Positions 16,395-24,695 of a DNA stretch of 64,000 bases are shown in pieces (the stretch's first letter is position 1; every line of letters starts with the position of its first letter). Source of the stretch: Paenibacillus sp. FSL W8-0186 (GTDB lineage Bacteria; Bacillota; Bacilli; Paenibacillales; Paenibacillaceae); NCBI RefSeq assembly GCF_037969765.1, contig NZ_CP150207.1, positions 1,412,001 through 1,476,000 on the forward strand. Direction: 5' to 3'. The notes under the pieces were generated by a model, which was given only the letters and a program-made list of their open reading frames with translations, ran no database searches and was not told where the DNA came from. Made by a program: the position numbers and the translations under genes.

Positions 16395-17419
16395 GCAAGC
16401 AGCATCGGATCGTGGTCGCCGGGTGCGGCGGAATGTCGAACGTGTGGATCAAGGAGCTGCTGAAGCGGGACGATGCCCTCGTTGTCGGGCTGGTCGATGT
16501 GCATATTGGCCAGGCGGAGAAAGTCCGGGACGCCTTTGGGCTGGCGTGCGGTGTTTATACCGGACTGACGGAGGCGATTACCGGTACAGGCGCGGATTTG
16601 GTCATCGACGTGACGATCCCGGACAGTCACTTCGAGATCAGCACGACGGCCATGAAGCAGGGCTGCCACGTCTTTGGCGAGAAGCCGATGGCCGCCACGA
16701 TGGAGCAGGCCAGGACAATTATTGAAACAGCGGATGCTACGGGCAGGTCGTTATCGGTCATGCAGAATCGCCGGTACGACGTCAATATCCGTGCGCTGCG
16801 CGAGCTGATCGCCTCCGGCACGATTGGCAGGCCCGGCATGATCAATGCGGACTTCTTCCTGGGGCCGCATTTTGGCGGGTTCCGCGATGTGATGGAAAGT
16901 CCGCTGATTCTGGATATGGCGATCCACACTTTTGACCAAGCCCGGTTTATCGCCGGCGCCGACCCCGTATCGGTCTACTGCCATGAGTTTAACCCTCCGG
17001 GCTCCTGGTATGCGGGCAATGCTTCGGCCGTCTGCATTTATGAAATGTCGGACGGCTCTGTGTTCAGCTACCGGGGCTCGTGGTGCGCGGAAGGCGCTCC
17101 GACGTCCTGGGAGGCTGAATGGCGGATCATCGGCGAGAAAGGGACGGCGATTTGGGACGGCGTCCAGGCGCCTTATGCGGAGGTCGTAAATGCCGGCGAA
17201 CAGGCGGAGCAGAAGTTCATGCGCGATACGGTGCGCGTGGAGGCGCCGCTGCGCTGGAACGGCAAGCCGGGGCATGAGGGCTGCCTGGATGAAATGTTCC
17301 TGGCTCTGAAGGAAGGCCGTCCGGCCGAGACCGATTGCCGCGATAACATCCACAGCATGGCCATGGTGCTCGGAGCAATCGAAAGCGCGAAGAGCGGACG
17401 GAAGGTTATGCTGGGGTAA
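16391..17419 (+). CDS. Gfo/Idh/MocA family oxidoreductase
   Basis: A 342-residue NAD(P)-dependent dehydrogenase. The N-terminal Rossmann fold shows VVAGCGGMSNVW and the family loop GEKPMAAT with the EKP motif. The C-terminal alpha/beta domain includes DMAIHTFDQARFIAG, with the DxxxHxxD catalytic pattern. Members oxidise or reduce cyclitols and sugar derivatives. An AGGTGG site precedes the ATG. It lies in the AraC-controlled unit after the TIM-barrel enzyme and probably acts on the same compound. A terminator follows at 17451-17486. Confidence 0.9.
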   Translation: MSKQHRIVVAGCGGMSNVWIKELLKRDDALVVGLVDVHIGQAEKVRDAFGLACGVYTGLTEAITGTGADLVIDVTIPDSHFEISTTAMKQGCHVFGEKPMAATMEQARTIIETADATGRSLSVMQNRRYDVNIRALRELIASGTIGRPGMINADFFLGPHFGGFRDVMESPLILDMAIHTFDQARFIAGADPVSVYCHEFNPPGSWYAGNASAVCIYEMSDGSVFSYRGSWCAEGAPTSWEAEWRIIGEKGTAIWDGVQAPYAEVVNAGEQAEQKFMRDTVRVEAPLRWNGKPGHEGCLDEMFLALKEGRPAETDCRDNIHSMAMVLGAIESAKSGRKVMLG

Positions 17420-17450
17420 CACAGTAAGCAGTTAGATGAAAAGGGTTGGA

Positions 17451-17486
17451 AGGAGGGGGAGCAGCATGCTCCTCCTTTATTTTTTT
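17451..17486 (+). terminator. Rho-independent terminator
   Basis: GGGGGAGC pairs with GCTCCTCC (one wobble) around AGCAT-type loop, followed by TTTATTTTTTT. It ends the dehydrogenase unit. Confidence 0.8.
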
Positions 17487-17500
17487 GCACAAGAATAAAG

Positions 17501-17523
17501 AAAAAGCCGCCGAAAGCGGCGGC
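17501..17523 (-). terminator. Rho-independent terminator
   Basis: GCCGCCG pairs with CGGCGGC around a 4-base loop; on the minus strand it is followed by five T. It sits five bases after the stop of the DUF4179-type gene. Confidence 0.9.
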
Positions 17524-17527
17524 TCTG

Positions 17528-18817
17528 TTAATTGATGGGAATATCGACAACCACATTATATTCCTTCATGTAATGCATCCCTTTGATGCGCAGGTACTCC
17601 GGCTTGGCCTGCGAATCAAACAGCAGGGTGCGTTCCTTCAGGATCGTTCCATCCTCCAGCTTGGTTTCGATCTGGCCGATGGTCGTACGTAAAGAAATGG
17701 TCTCGCCCTGCGTTTCGATCGAGACGCCGTCAAGCAGGACATCCTCCTCGGTCGCGATCGTGATTTCCACGCCTTGGGCCGTGACGGTTACTTTTTTCAC
17801 CCATAGCTCCTTGCCTTCCAATGTGAAGGGCTCTTCGCCAGCCGACGCGAGGGGCAGCCTCTGATCCAACTGCTGGTAACCGGCGAATTCTTTCATAACG
17901 AGCTCCAGGGATTTCAAGGGCTTGGGCAGCGGATTGTAGCGCAAGTCAAACTTTCTGCCTCGGATAGAAGATCCATGCCCGCTTCCGGTCATCTCTACAG
18001 GCACTCCGTTGGCAATCAGCTCGATCCCGTCTAATGCTCTAGGGAGGCGGTCAAAGTTATCTACGTTTAACGAGCCTTCAATCATGGTCATCGTTGGCGT
18101 AGCGGTGATCGACTGGAAGTTTATCGTGCCTTTGTCTACTTGTGCCTTCTTGCCGATAGACTGCTTCACCTCGGTCTGCATCGCCTGGTTCGGATCATAG
18201 GCGAAGGAGAGGGCGTGGTCGATGAGCTGGTTGTTTTCCCCAGGTTCGAAATAATGCAGCGTCAGTTTTTTGGCAAAAGGGCTTACGGGCTCGAAGGTGA
18301 TCGTTCCCTTCACCTCGGTCTGGCCCTCGTTGGGCTGCGATACGCCGCTTTCCAAATGGGAGTTCGTCAGGAAGCCGGTAATCTTGGACGGCTTGAACGG
18401 AGGGTCGCTCCAATTATCGATCCCCTTAGGGTTCATCAAGGTGTAATACAGGATCAATTGGTTGGCATCGGTCATGATGCCATTGATCGTCAGCTCCGTT
18501 CCGTCGCTTAAGGTTGCCTTCCTGTCCACAAGCTGCCCCATCCCTTGATCGTTCAACTCCTGCAGCGTACTGCTGATCAACTCGTCGAAGCCAAGCAGCT
18601 TCTTGCCGTAGAAAGCAAAGGCATTATAGTTATAGCCAAAAATAACGATTAACAATATAGCGGCTGCCGCGGCTCTCCAGACCACGGATATCCGTTTTGT
18701 TCTTGCTGGGGCAGCCCCGTCGAGGGCGCTTCGTAACCGGGCTTCCAGCTCCTCCGGTGCGGCGATGGTGTTCAGGCGCCGTTTCTCTTCTGTTAGCCGC
18801 TTTTCGATATTATCCAT
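17528..18817 (-). CDS. Membrane-anchored ECF partner, DUF4179/DUF5643-like
   Basis: A 429-residue protein translated after an ECF sigma gene. Residues 1-50 are cytosolic and charged (MDNIEKRLTEEKRRLNTIAA), one membrane helix follows (VVWRAAAAAILLIVIFGYN), and the rest is an extracytoplasmic beta-rich region with the DUF4179 start (FAFYGKKLLGFDELISSTL). This is the layout of an anti-sigma factor that holds its sigma subunit and senses an envelope signal. The start at 18817 has GGGGGTG six bases upstream; the in-frame ATG at 18832 lacks a site. It overlaps the sigma gene by 8 bases. A direct anti-sigma role is inferred from position. Confidence 0.8.
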   Translation of the reverse strand: MDNIEKRLTEEKRRLNTIAAPEELEARLRSALDGAAPARTKRISVVWRAAAAAILLIVIFGYNYNAFAFYGKKLLGFDELISSTLQELNDQGMGQLVDRKATLSDGTELTINGIMTDANQLILYYTLMNPKGIDNWSDPPFKPSKITGFLTNSHLESGVSQPNEGQTEVKGTITFEPVSPFAKKLTLHYFEPGENNQLIDHALSFAYDPNQAMQTEVKQSIGKKAQVDKGTINFQSITATPTMTMIEGSLNVDNFDRLPRALDGIELIANGVPVEMTGSGHGSSIRGRKFDLRYNPLPKPLKSLELVMKEFAGYQQLDQRLPLASAGEEPFTLEGKELWVKKVTVTAQGVEITIATEEDVLLDGVSIETQGETISLRTTIGQIETKLEDGTILKERTLLFDSQAKPEYLRIKGMHYMKEYNVVVDIPIN

Positions 18818-19361
18818 CCGTTTCACCCCCATAGAGCTCTCTCATTTTTTTTAATCCTTGAAAAATACGCGATTTCACCGTCCCGACCGGCACGCCCATC
18901 ATATCCGCAATCGTCTGGTAATCGAGATCATGCCAATATTTCAATTGGATCGCTTCCTGCTGCTGTTCATTTAAATGGAGCAGCATTTGCCGGATATCCA
19001 TTTGCTGATCACTGTGCCGGTAAGGATCGTTAGGAAGGGCAAGGTCCAGGTCTTCTGTCAGCTTGCTGTTCATGGCCGCATCATCCAGCGGCACCAGCTT
19101 CTGGCGCTTGCGAAGCAAGGCTTTGCAGCTGTTGGCCAGAATGGTTCGGCTCCAGCTGTAGAAGGCTTCCTCCTTTTTGAGCTGGCCGATGTTCTCGTAC
19201 AATCTGACGATCATATCCTCCATGGCGTCCATCGCATCATGCGAATTTCCCATATAGGTCAGTGCGAGTCTGTAATAGTCGTCTTTCTCGGCCAGGATCA
19301 GTTGGAGGAGCGCTTCTTTGTTCCCTTTTTTTGCTTTTTTTACGTATCGAACCGCATTCAT
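18810..19361 (-). CDS. ECF RNA polymerase sigma factor
   Basis: A 183-residue sigma-70 family member with region 2 (DDYYRLALTYMGNSHDAMDAMED, AFYSWSRTILANSC) and region 4 (LLHLNEQQQEAIQLKYWHDLDYQTIADMMGVPVGTVKSRI, quoted in part). These are the core-binding and -35-binding modules of SigV/SigY-like ECF factors. ATG follows GAGGTGA. It is cotranscribed with the membrane partner downstream, which probably controls it. Its target promoter is not identifiable by eye here. Confidence 0.92.
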   Translation of the reverse strand: MNAVRYVKKAKKGNKEALLQLILAEKDDYYRLALTYMGNSHDAMDAMEDMIVRLYENIGQLKKEEAFYSWSRTILANSCKALLRKRQKLVPLDDAAMNSKLTEDLDLALPNDPYRHSDQQMDIRQMLLHLNEQQQEAIQLKYWHDLDYQTIADMMGVPVGTVKSRIFQGLKKMRELYGGETDG

Positions 19362-19519
19362 TGCTTCACCTCACTCCCCTATAAGAGTCACGAACCGGGG
19401 TAAAAGTTCATTCTTTTAAAAAAATGGCTAAGTATACATCGTTATAATTGTTACTACTCGATCTCGCTTTATTGCTATATTTTACATGAATTCGAGTTAT
19501 AATGTTATTATGTAATTAC

Positions 19520-19536
19520 AGTTATAAGGTATAACT
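19520..19536. promoter_or_regulatory. Palindromic operator of the toxin-antitoxin unit
   Basis: AGTTATA-AGG-TATAACT is a perfect 7-bp inverted repeat 40 bases before the antitoxin start. GTTATAA also occurs at about 19442 and 19495, giving three copies of the half-site in the promoter region, as expected for autorepression by an AbrB-fold dimer. Confidence 0.5.
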
Positions 19537-19574
19537 AATTGTGCGATGATTATACTATTGAGGAGGATATTGAG

Positions 19575-19874
19575 TTGGGTGGTGTAGCTAAGGTGGATAG
19601 AACTACGAATAGATCAAAGGCTATGAGATATTCACGTAAAATAGGCCGGATGGGAAACAGTTTGGGAGTAAGTATACCAAAGGCTTTAGCAGAAAAGCTT
19701 AATGTAGGGCAAGGCGATGAAATTGAATTTATAGAAAATAATAAAGGCGAAGTGGTCCTTAGAAAAGTTATTCCGACAAAGCTGCCAGATCATGTTCGCC
19801 CAGAAGTGCTCGAAGCTTTCTATGATATTTTCAACGAGGATCGGGACATCTTAGACGATTTAAGGGACCGGTAA
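19575..19874 (+). CDS. AbrB/MazE-fold antitoxin
   Basis: A 99-residue antitoxin candidate. The swapped-hairpin AbrB/MazE DNA-binding domain is clear (SRKIGRMGNSLGVSIPKALAEKLNVGQGDEIEF, quoted in part), followed by a C-terminal acidic tail (LEAFYDIFNEDRDILDD) that likely wraps the toxin. TTG at 19575 has AGGAGG eight bases upstream; upstream ATG-less extension lacks a site. The stop codon touches the toxin ATG. It should neutralise the toxin and repress its own promoter via the GTTATAA sites. Confidence 0.85.
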   Translation: MGGVAKVDRTTNRSKAMRYSRKIGRMGNSLGVSIPKALAEKLNVGQGDEIEFIENNKGEVVLRKVIPTKLPDHVRPEVLEAFYDIFNEDRDILDDLRDR

Positions 19875-20267
19875 ATGGTAAAGTATTTAACCAAGGAAGA
19901 AGTCGTTGCCGGGCATTATTTTATGATGAAGCAGATGGAGGATTTGGAGCAAGCAGGGGTTAAAGATTATTCTTTGCTGGAGTCAGCGATCCATCGACCG
20001 GGGCAAACCGTATTTGGTGAGGATGCTTACCCGTCATTGTTTGATAAAGCAGCTGAACTGGTCGATTCTTTAGCTAAAAATCATTGCTTCCACAACGGCA
20101 ATAAGCGCACTGCTTATTTGTCTGTTAAGACCTTTCTGCTTATAAATGGTTATCATTTAAAAATGGAGAGAAGCTTTGCAGTTAACTTCATGGTTGATAT
20201 CGTAACCGGAAAGTACTCCCTTGAAGATATTGCACATATTTTTCGTGAGCATTGTATTCAGAAGTGA
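19875..20267 (+). CDS. doc: Death-on-curing (Doc) Fic-fold toxin
   Basis: A 130-residue Fic/Doc family protein. The catalytic loop HCFHNGNKRTA (residues 70-80) gives the HxFxxxNKR pattern, with Asn in place of the acidic residue of AMPylating Fic proteins, fitting Doc kinases that phosphorylate elongation factor Tu and halt translation. It begins immediately after the antitoxin stop without its own site, so translation depends on the antitoxin. Classic Doc pairs with Phd; pairing with an AbrB-fold antitoxin is the less usual combination. The unit appears intact. Confidence 0.87.
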   Translation: MVKYLTKEEVVAGHYFMMKQMEDLEQAGVKDYSLLESAIHRPGQTVFGEDAYPSLFDKAAELVDSLAKNHCFHNGNKRTAYLSVKTFLLINGYHLKMERSFAVNFMVDIVTGKYSLEDIAHIFREHCIQK

Positions 20268-20334
20268 GAGAGGATAGATGATGTTTTTAGGGTAATGAAT
20301 ATAATATGGCAATTTCAGAAGAAGGAGGAATTTC

Positions 20335-21756
20335 ATGCTGCGGACAAAAATCATTTGCACGCTCGGGCCCGCTTGTGACACGGTGGAGACTTTAAAGGAA
20401 ATGATCCATGCGGGCATGACCGTGGCTCGTTTGAATATGGCGCATGGAGATCTTGAGGAGCACGCAGGCCGTATTCGGCGTCTGCGCGAGGCGGCCAGGG
20501 AGCTGAATGCGTATATCCCGGTCATGATGGATATTAAGGGACCGGAGGTGCGCATCGGCAAGCTGAAGGATGCATCCTGTCAATTGACAGCCGGCGAGGA
20601 GCTGATCCTGACAACCGAGGAAATCGAAGGCGATGCGCGCCGGATTTCGGTCAACTATACGGAAATGCCCTCGGTTGTCCGGAAGAATGACCGCATTCTG
20701 ATCGATGACGGCCTGATTGAGCTGAGTGTCATGGATGTCGAAGGTACGGAAATTCGTTGTCTCATCAAAAGCGGAGGCCAGCTCAAGCCGCGAAAGGGCG
20801 TAAACCTGCCGGGAATTCATACGACTCTGCCGGGGGTGACCGAAAGGGATATCCGCCATATCGGCTTCGGACTGGAACAGGAGATCGAGATGATCGCCGT
20901 CTCTTTTGTCCGCAAGGGCGATGATATTCGGGAAGTACGGCGGGTTCTGGAGGAGCGCGGCGCCGGACATGTGCAGATTATCTCCAAAATCGAGAATGAA
21001 GAAGGTGTCATGGAGCTGGACGATATCATTGAGGCATCCGATGGCATTATGGTTGCCCGAGGCGATCTCGGCGTAGAGGTACCCGTGGAGAACGTCCCGG
21101 CCATGCAGAAGGAAATGATCGATAAATGCAATTTGGCCGGCAAACCGGTTATCGTCGCGACGCATATGCTGGAGTCGATGCAGGTTAATCCGCGCCCGAC
21201 ACGCGCGGAGGTCAGCGACGTCTATAACGCAGTCATTCAAGGTGCGGACGTGGTTATGCTCTCGGGAGAGTCAGCGGCGGGGAAATATCCGGTGCAGTCT
21301 GTACAGACGATGGCCCGGGTAGCCCGGAAGGCAGAGCTTATGATTGATTATCGCGAGCAATTCAACCGGAAGAGAGCACAGCATGCCGCCGATATTACGG
21401 AGGTAATCAGCCAAGGCGCCGTAAGCGCGTCGCTGGAGCTGGATGCCGCAGCGGTTATTACTTCGACCGAGAGCGGCTTCACCGCCCGAATGGTATCGAA
21501 GTACCGTCCCCAGGCGCCGATTCTGGCGATTACTTATGATCGGCATGTGCTGCCTGCGGTTTGTCTGCTTTCAGGCGTCATTCCCCTCCTGGGGGAGCAT
21601 GTGGCTACAGTAGATGAAATGTTCGAAACAGCTATTCAGCGGGCGCTGGGGACAGGTTATGTGAACCCGGGCGACACGGTCGTACTTTCCGCCGGTTTGC
21701 CGCTAGGGCAGGCGGGGACGACCAACCTGCTTCAGATTCAGCAGGTCAAGGCATGA
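20335..21756 (+). CDS. pyk: Pyruvate kinase (short form)
   Basis: Transfers phosphate from phosphoenolpyruvate to ADP. At 473 residues it lacks the extra C-terminal PEP-utiliser-like domain of the ~585-residue Bacillus enzyme. Motifs present: TKIICTLGPA, MMDIKGPEVRIG, the catalytic lysine in ISKIEN, MVARGDLGVE and THMLESM (usually TQMLESM). RLNMAHG replaces the common RLNFSHG. AGGAGG precedes the ATG. It stands alone, not next to pfkA, so it may be a second isozyme. No clear terminator was found after it. Confidence 0.93.
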   Translation: MLRTKIICTLGPACDTVETLKEMIHAGMTVARLNMAHGDLEEHAGRIRRLREAARELNAYIPVMMDIKGPEVRIGKLKDASCQLTAGEELILTTEEIEGDARRISVNYTEMPSVVRKNDRILIDDGLIELSVMDVEGTEIRCLIKSGGQLKPRKGVNLPGIHTTLPGVTERDIRHIGFGLEQEIEMIAVSFVRKGDDIREVRRVLEERGAGHVQIISKIENEEGVMELDDIIEASDGIMVARGDLGVEVPVENVPAMQKEMIDKCNLAGKPVIVATHMLESMQVNPRPTRAEVSDVYNAVIQGADVVMLSGESAAGKYPVQSVQTMARVARKAELMIDYREQFNRKRAQHAADITEVISQGAVSASLELDAAAVITSTESGFTARMVSKYRPQAPILAITYDRHVLPAVCLLSGVIPLLGEHVATVDEMFETAIQRALGTGYVNPGDTVVLSAGLPLGQAGTTNLLQIQQVKA

Positions 21757-21822
21757 TGAAGCCGTAAAATTAAATCTGGAGGATGCATGGAGGAAGCTGG
21801 TTTTGGATCCATCTTAAAGGGA

Positions 21823-21851
21823 TTGACAGTCTCCTGCTTGTCATGTAAGAT
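21823..21851 (+). promoter_or_regulatory. Sigma-A promoter of the riboswitch-EamA unit
   Basis: TTGACA (21823-21828), 17-base spacer, TAAGAT (21846-21851). Transcription would start about 70 bases before the aptamer-like structure. Confidence 0.7.
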
Positions 21852-21924
21852 GTGTCTTGGTTATTACGTTGTGGTTTGCTGCAGCTGCCAGACATAAGTG
21901 TGACAATTGCATCGCATAGATTAT

Positions 21925-22004
21925 TTTTCGTATAACCTCGCTGAACTAACATTAAATCGGAGCGAGGGTTTCTACTGGAAGCCGTAACTTCCTAGCTACG
22001 AGAA
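21925..22004 (+). promoter_or_regulatory. Purine-riboswitch-like aptamer (variant)
   Basis: Three-way junction reading: P1 TTTTCGTA/TACGAGAA; J1/2 TAA; P2 CCTCGCT/AGCGAGG; J2/3 GTTTCTAC; P3 GGAAG/CTTCC with loop CCGTAA; then TAGC before P1. The J2/3 word, the CCGTAA loop and a C just before P1 match the guanine/adenine riboswitch core. Unlike the known class, the P2 loop is 18 bases instead of ~7, the P3 loop is one base short and the P3-P1 joint is longer, so the normal loop-loop contact is doubtful. Ligand unknown. Confidence 0.6.
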
Positions 22005-22048
22005 TGAGAACGGTATTGCCGATTCTTATTTCGCAGCTAGGATTTTTT
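21991..22048 (+). terminator. Terminator competing with the aptamer
   Basis: CCTAGCT (21991-21997) pairs with AGCTAGG (22035-22041); an imperfect inner stem and six T follow. The 5' arm is also the 3' side of aptamer P3 and P1, so ligand-stabilised aptamer would block the terminator: an ON switch, as in adenine-responsive pbuE. Confidence 0.75.
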
Positions 22049-22096
22049 GCGTTTCTGGGCTTATTTTGATATACGTTGGGGAGGATTTGCAAGGAA

Positions 22097-23074
22097 ATGA
22101 AAATGAAATACCTATTGTCTGTATTAATTGGAGCGAGCAGCTACGGCATATTGTCGACGATTGTTGTACTCGCATATGGCCAAGGATATCAGCTTGGCGA
22201 AGTGGTGGGCACACAGTTGTTGACGGGATGCATCTTGGCGTGGCTGTTGGCCATGTATACGGCCTGGAAAGAACGCAGCAAGGGCAATCGTTTGGGGGCA
22301 GTAGCGGAGTCGGCAGCAGGTTCGGAGAAATCGGAAGCAACGGCGGCTCATTCGCCGAAGCTGACCTGGAAGCATAGATTGCTGCTGATGCTGGCTGGAA
22401 TGCCTACTGCGATTACGGGATTGCTCTACTATCAATCGCTGCGCTATATTCCGGCTTCGCTGGCGATTGTGCTGCTGTTTCAATTCACTTGGATCAGTGT
22501 TTTAATTCAAGCGGTTAGCAAGCGGCAGCGCCCAAATGGAATCATGCTGTTTACTTTGGTATTGCTGCTCGGAGGTACGCTGCTTGCTGCTGGACTTATG
22601 GAGCAGAAGGAGACCAGTTTCCCCGCGATTGGCATTGCGCTGGGACTATTATCGGCTGTCAGCTACACCCTGTTTATTCTATTTAGCGGTAAAGCGATAC
22701 CGTCGGTTCACCCGGCTTACCGCAGCGCTTGGATGATTACCGGCGGGCTGGTGCTTGTGTTCATCTTGTTTCCGCCGTACTTCTTGTTTAACGGCTTATT
22801 ATGGAGCCAATTGCTCCTGTTCGGCTTCCTGCTTGGCCTGTTTGGAGCCTTTATCCCTCCGGTGCTATTCGCGGTCGGCGTGCCTCACATCGGCGAGGGA
22901 ATGGCGGGCATACTCGGAGCTGCAGAACTTCCGGTGGCCGTGCTGCTCTCCTCGTTCGTTCTTCGCGAGCACGTGACAATGCTGCAATGGGGCGGGGTCA
23001 TCATCGTGCTGCTTGGGGTCATGCTGCCGGAACTCTATAAAATGCGAGCAAGAACCGCAGGACGGTTAACTTAG
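22097..23074 (+). CDS. EamA/DMT family transporter
   Basis: A 325-residue integral membrane protein of the drug/metabolite transporter superfamily: two EamA repeats of about five helices each, separated near residue 170-180. Hydrophobic spans start with YLLSVLIGASSYGILSTIVV, and the second repeat ends with VTMLQWGGVIIVLLGVMLPEL. An early hydrophilic loop (residues ~62-95) is rich in Ser, Ala and Lys. The start at ATG 22097 follows GGGGAGG. It is the only gene behind the purine-like riboswitch, which suggests export of a purine-related or nitrogenous metabolite, though the substrate is not shown by sequence. Confidence 0.85.
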   Translation: MKMKYLLSVLIGASSYGILSTIVVLAYGQGYQLGEVVGTQLLTGCILAWLLAMYTAWKERSKGNRLGAVAESAAGSEKSEATAAHSPKLTWKHRLLLMLAGMPTAITGLLYYQSLRYIPASLAIVLLFQFTWISVLIQAVSKRQRPNGIMLFTLVLLLGGTLLAAGLMEQKETSFPAIGIALGLLSAVSYTLFILFSGKAIPSVHPAYRSAWMITGGLVLVFILFPPYFLFNGLLWSQLLLFGFLLGLFGAFIPPVLFAVGVPHIGEGMAGILGAAELPVAVLLSSFVLREHVTMLQWGGVIIVLLGVMLPELYKMRARTAGRLT

Positions 23075-23102
23075 CGTCGTTGTATATTTATGTCGGTGTC
23101 AG

Positions 23103-23152
23103 CACACCATCCTTAGATCGGCTGGTTCGATTGGAGGAGGGTGTGTTTTTTG
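23103..23152 (+). terminator. Rho-independent terminator
   Basis: ACACC-TCCT pairs with AGGA-GGTGT (one mismatch) around an inner GATCG/CGAT hairpin, followed by six T. It ends the EamA transcript. Confidence 0.75.
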
Positions 23153-23192
23153 TTGTATACTTGTGCCAGAATTAACGAGAGGTGAGAGCAGT

Positions 23193-23585
23193 ATGATCCA
23201 AGTAGCGGCAGCAATCATTGAGGATGAACAAGGGCAACTGCTAATAGCACGCCGAAAAGAAGGGAAGTCCCAGGCGGGGCTGTGGGAATTTCCGGGCGGA
23301 AAGATCGAAGAAGGCGAGTCTGGAGAAGAGTGCCTTCGCCGGGAGCTCATGGAGGAAATGAATATTGCGATTGAACCGTATGAATTTGTTGGCGTCAATG
23401 ACCATTGGTATGGAGATGTGCATATCAGGCTGTTTGCCTGGAAGGCAACATATCAGGCCGGGACAATTACATTAGCCGATCATGATGAATACTGCTGGAT
23501 AGCCAAGAGTGAGCTTGGTTTATTTGAGTTCGCTGAGGCGGATAAAGTGTTTGTCCGGAAGCTTAGTGCGGGAGGAGAGGGTTGA
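23193..23585 (+). CDS. Nudix hydrolase, MutT-like
   Basis: A 130-residue Nudix protein. The Nudix box runs from Gly36 to Ile58 with GKIEEGE at its start and RELMEE (residues 50-55) as the metal-binding core. Upstream residues (IARRKEGKSQAGLWEFPGG) match (deoxy)nucleoside triphosphate pyrophosphohydrolases of the MutT/CTP-diphosphatase type, which remove oxidised nucleotides such as 8-oxo-dGTP. ATG 23193 has GAGAGGTGAG about 7 bases upstream; the frame extends 10 codons further with no better start. Substrate assignment is by family only. Confidence 0.88.
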   Translation: MIQVAAAIIEDEQGQLLIARRKEGKSQAGLWEFPGGKIEEGESGEECLRRELMEEMNIAIEPYEFVGVNDHWYGDVHIRLFAWKATYQAGTITLADHDEYCWIAKSELGLFEFAEADKVFVRKLSAGGEG

Positions 23586-23664
23586 AATTTGTCGAATTTC
23601 ATTAGCTAAGGAAAATTAATATTATCGTAACTAAAAATGATCATTTAGTAGCTGGAGGGCAACA

Positions 23665-24585
23665 ATGGGGGATATTAAATTATTTCGTATAACGGCTAGT
23701 GGAGCCGTAGAGTTAGCTGGTCAAACCGCAACGATTGAGAAATCGCTGCAAACGATGATGGAGCGGCATTTGGAGGAATTACTGGGAATTCGTTTTTTGG
23801 CTACGGAATACACGACAGGGAAGCGACACAACGGCAGAATAGATACACTTGGTATTGATGAGAACAATTCGCCAGTCATTATAGAGTATAAAAGGACGAC
23901 AAATGAGAATGTCATGAATCAAGGGCTGTACTATTTGGACTGGCTGATGGATCATCAAGCTGAGTTTACTTTGCTTGTGCAGAAGAGATTTGGAGTGGAG
24001 GCTGCCGATGCGATTGATTGGAGCGCTCCTCGTCTGTTATGTATTGCCGGCGGCTTCACAAAGTACGATGAATACGCCGTACAGCAAATAAATCGAAATA
24101 TAGAGCTGTATACATACAAAAAGTTTGGTGAAGAGTTGTTTTTACTTGATCTGGTGAATGCAACAACAGCGAGCCCATCTACGGCATCCGCTGAAACTGC
24201 AAGCAACAGCAAAGGCAACAGTAAAAATTCAAAAACAGTCTCCGATTACCTTGCGCAAGCAAGCGAAGAACTGACTAATCTGTATGAGGATCTCAAGGCT
24301 TTTATATTAGCCATTGGAGACGATGTACAACTGAATATACTTCAGGATTATATTGCCTTTAAACGAATCAAGAACTTTGCCTGCGTAGAAATTCACCCTC
24401 AAAAGAAAGCAATTACGGTTTTTGTCAAAGTGGATCCAAGTTCTATTGAGCTTAAGCCTGGTTTTACGCGGGATGTAAGGAATATTGGACATTTTGGAAC
24501 GGGGGATCTTGAAATTACAATTATGACGACCGATCATTTGGAGGAAGCCAGATCTTTAATCCAGCAAAGCTATGAAATGAACTAG
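23665..24585 (+). CDS. PD-(D/E)xK nuclease-fold protein with DUF5655-like C-terminal domain
   Basis: A 306-residue cytosolic protein. Residues ~30-90 look like a restriction-endonuclease-fold core: GRIDTLGIDENNSPVIIEYK provides the Asp and the ExK pair of PD-(D/E)xK enzymes. After a Ser/Thr/Asn-rich linker (~170-195), the C-terminal ~100 residues (DVQLNILQDYIAFKRIKNFA) resemble DUF5655. Similar proteins are widespread and are annotated as endonuclease-like of unknown role. It has no methylase or helicase neighbour, so it is unlikely to be a restriction system by itself. GGAGGG lies before the ATG. Confidence 0.7.
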   Translation: MGDIKLFRITASGAVELAGQTATIEKSLQTMMERHLEELLGIRFLATEYTTGKRHNGRIDTLGIDENNSPVIIEYKRTTNENVMNQGLYYLDWLMDHQAEFTLLVQKRFGVEAADAIDWSAPRLLCIAGGFTKYDEYAVQQINRNIELYTYKKFGEELFLLDLVNATTASPSTASAETASNSKGNSKNSKTVSDYLAQASEELTNLYEDLKAFILAIGDDVQLNILQDYIAFKRIKNFACVEIHPQKKAITVFVKVDPSSIELKPGFTRDVRNIGHFGTGDLEITIMTTDHLEEARSLIQQSYEMN

Positions 24586-24601
24586 CTTCAAAAGGTAAAA
24601 A

Positions 24602-24672
24602 TACGTTAGACGTCATGGATCGGATATTCGATCTCTTTCACACGAATCCTCAACTCATGACGTTCTAACGTA
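24602..24672. repeat. Long inverted repeat between convergent genes
   Basis: TACGTTAGACGTCATG (24602-24617) matches the reverse complement of 24656-24672 except for one extra base. A nested GATCG/CGATC pair lies inside. It lies between the convergent ends of the nuclease-like gene and the isoprenoid gene and may stop transcription from both sides, but there is no T-run. Confidence 0.6.
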
Positions 24673-24695
24673 CAGAATGATTTGCTGTTATCGCT

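Noticed and set aside
23665..24585. Restriction-modification system
   Set aside because: The nuclease-like protein has no methyltransferase, specificity or helicase neighbour.
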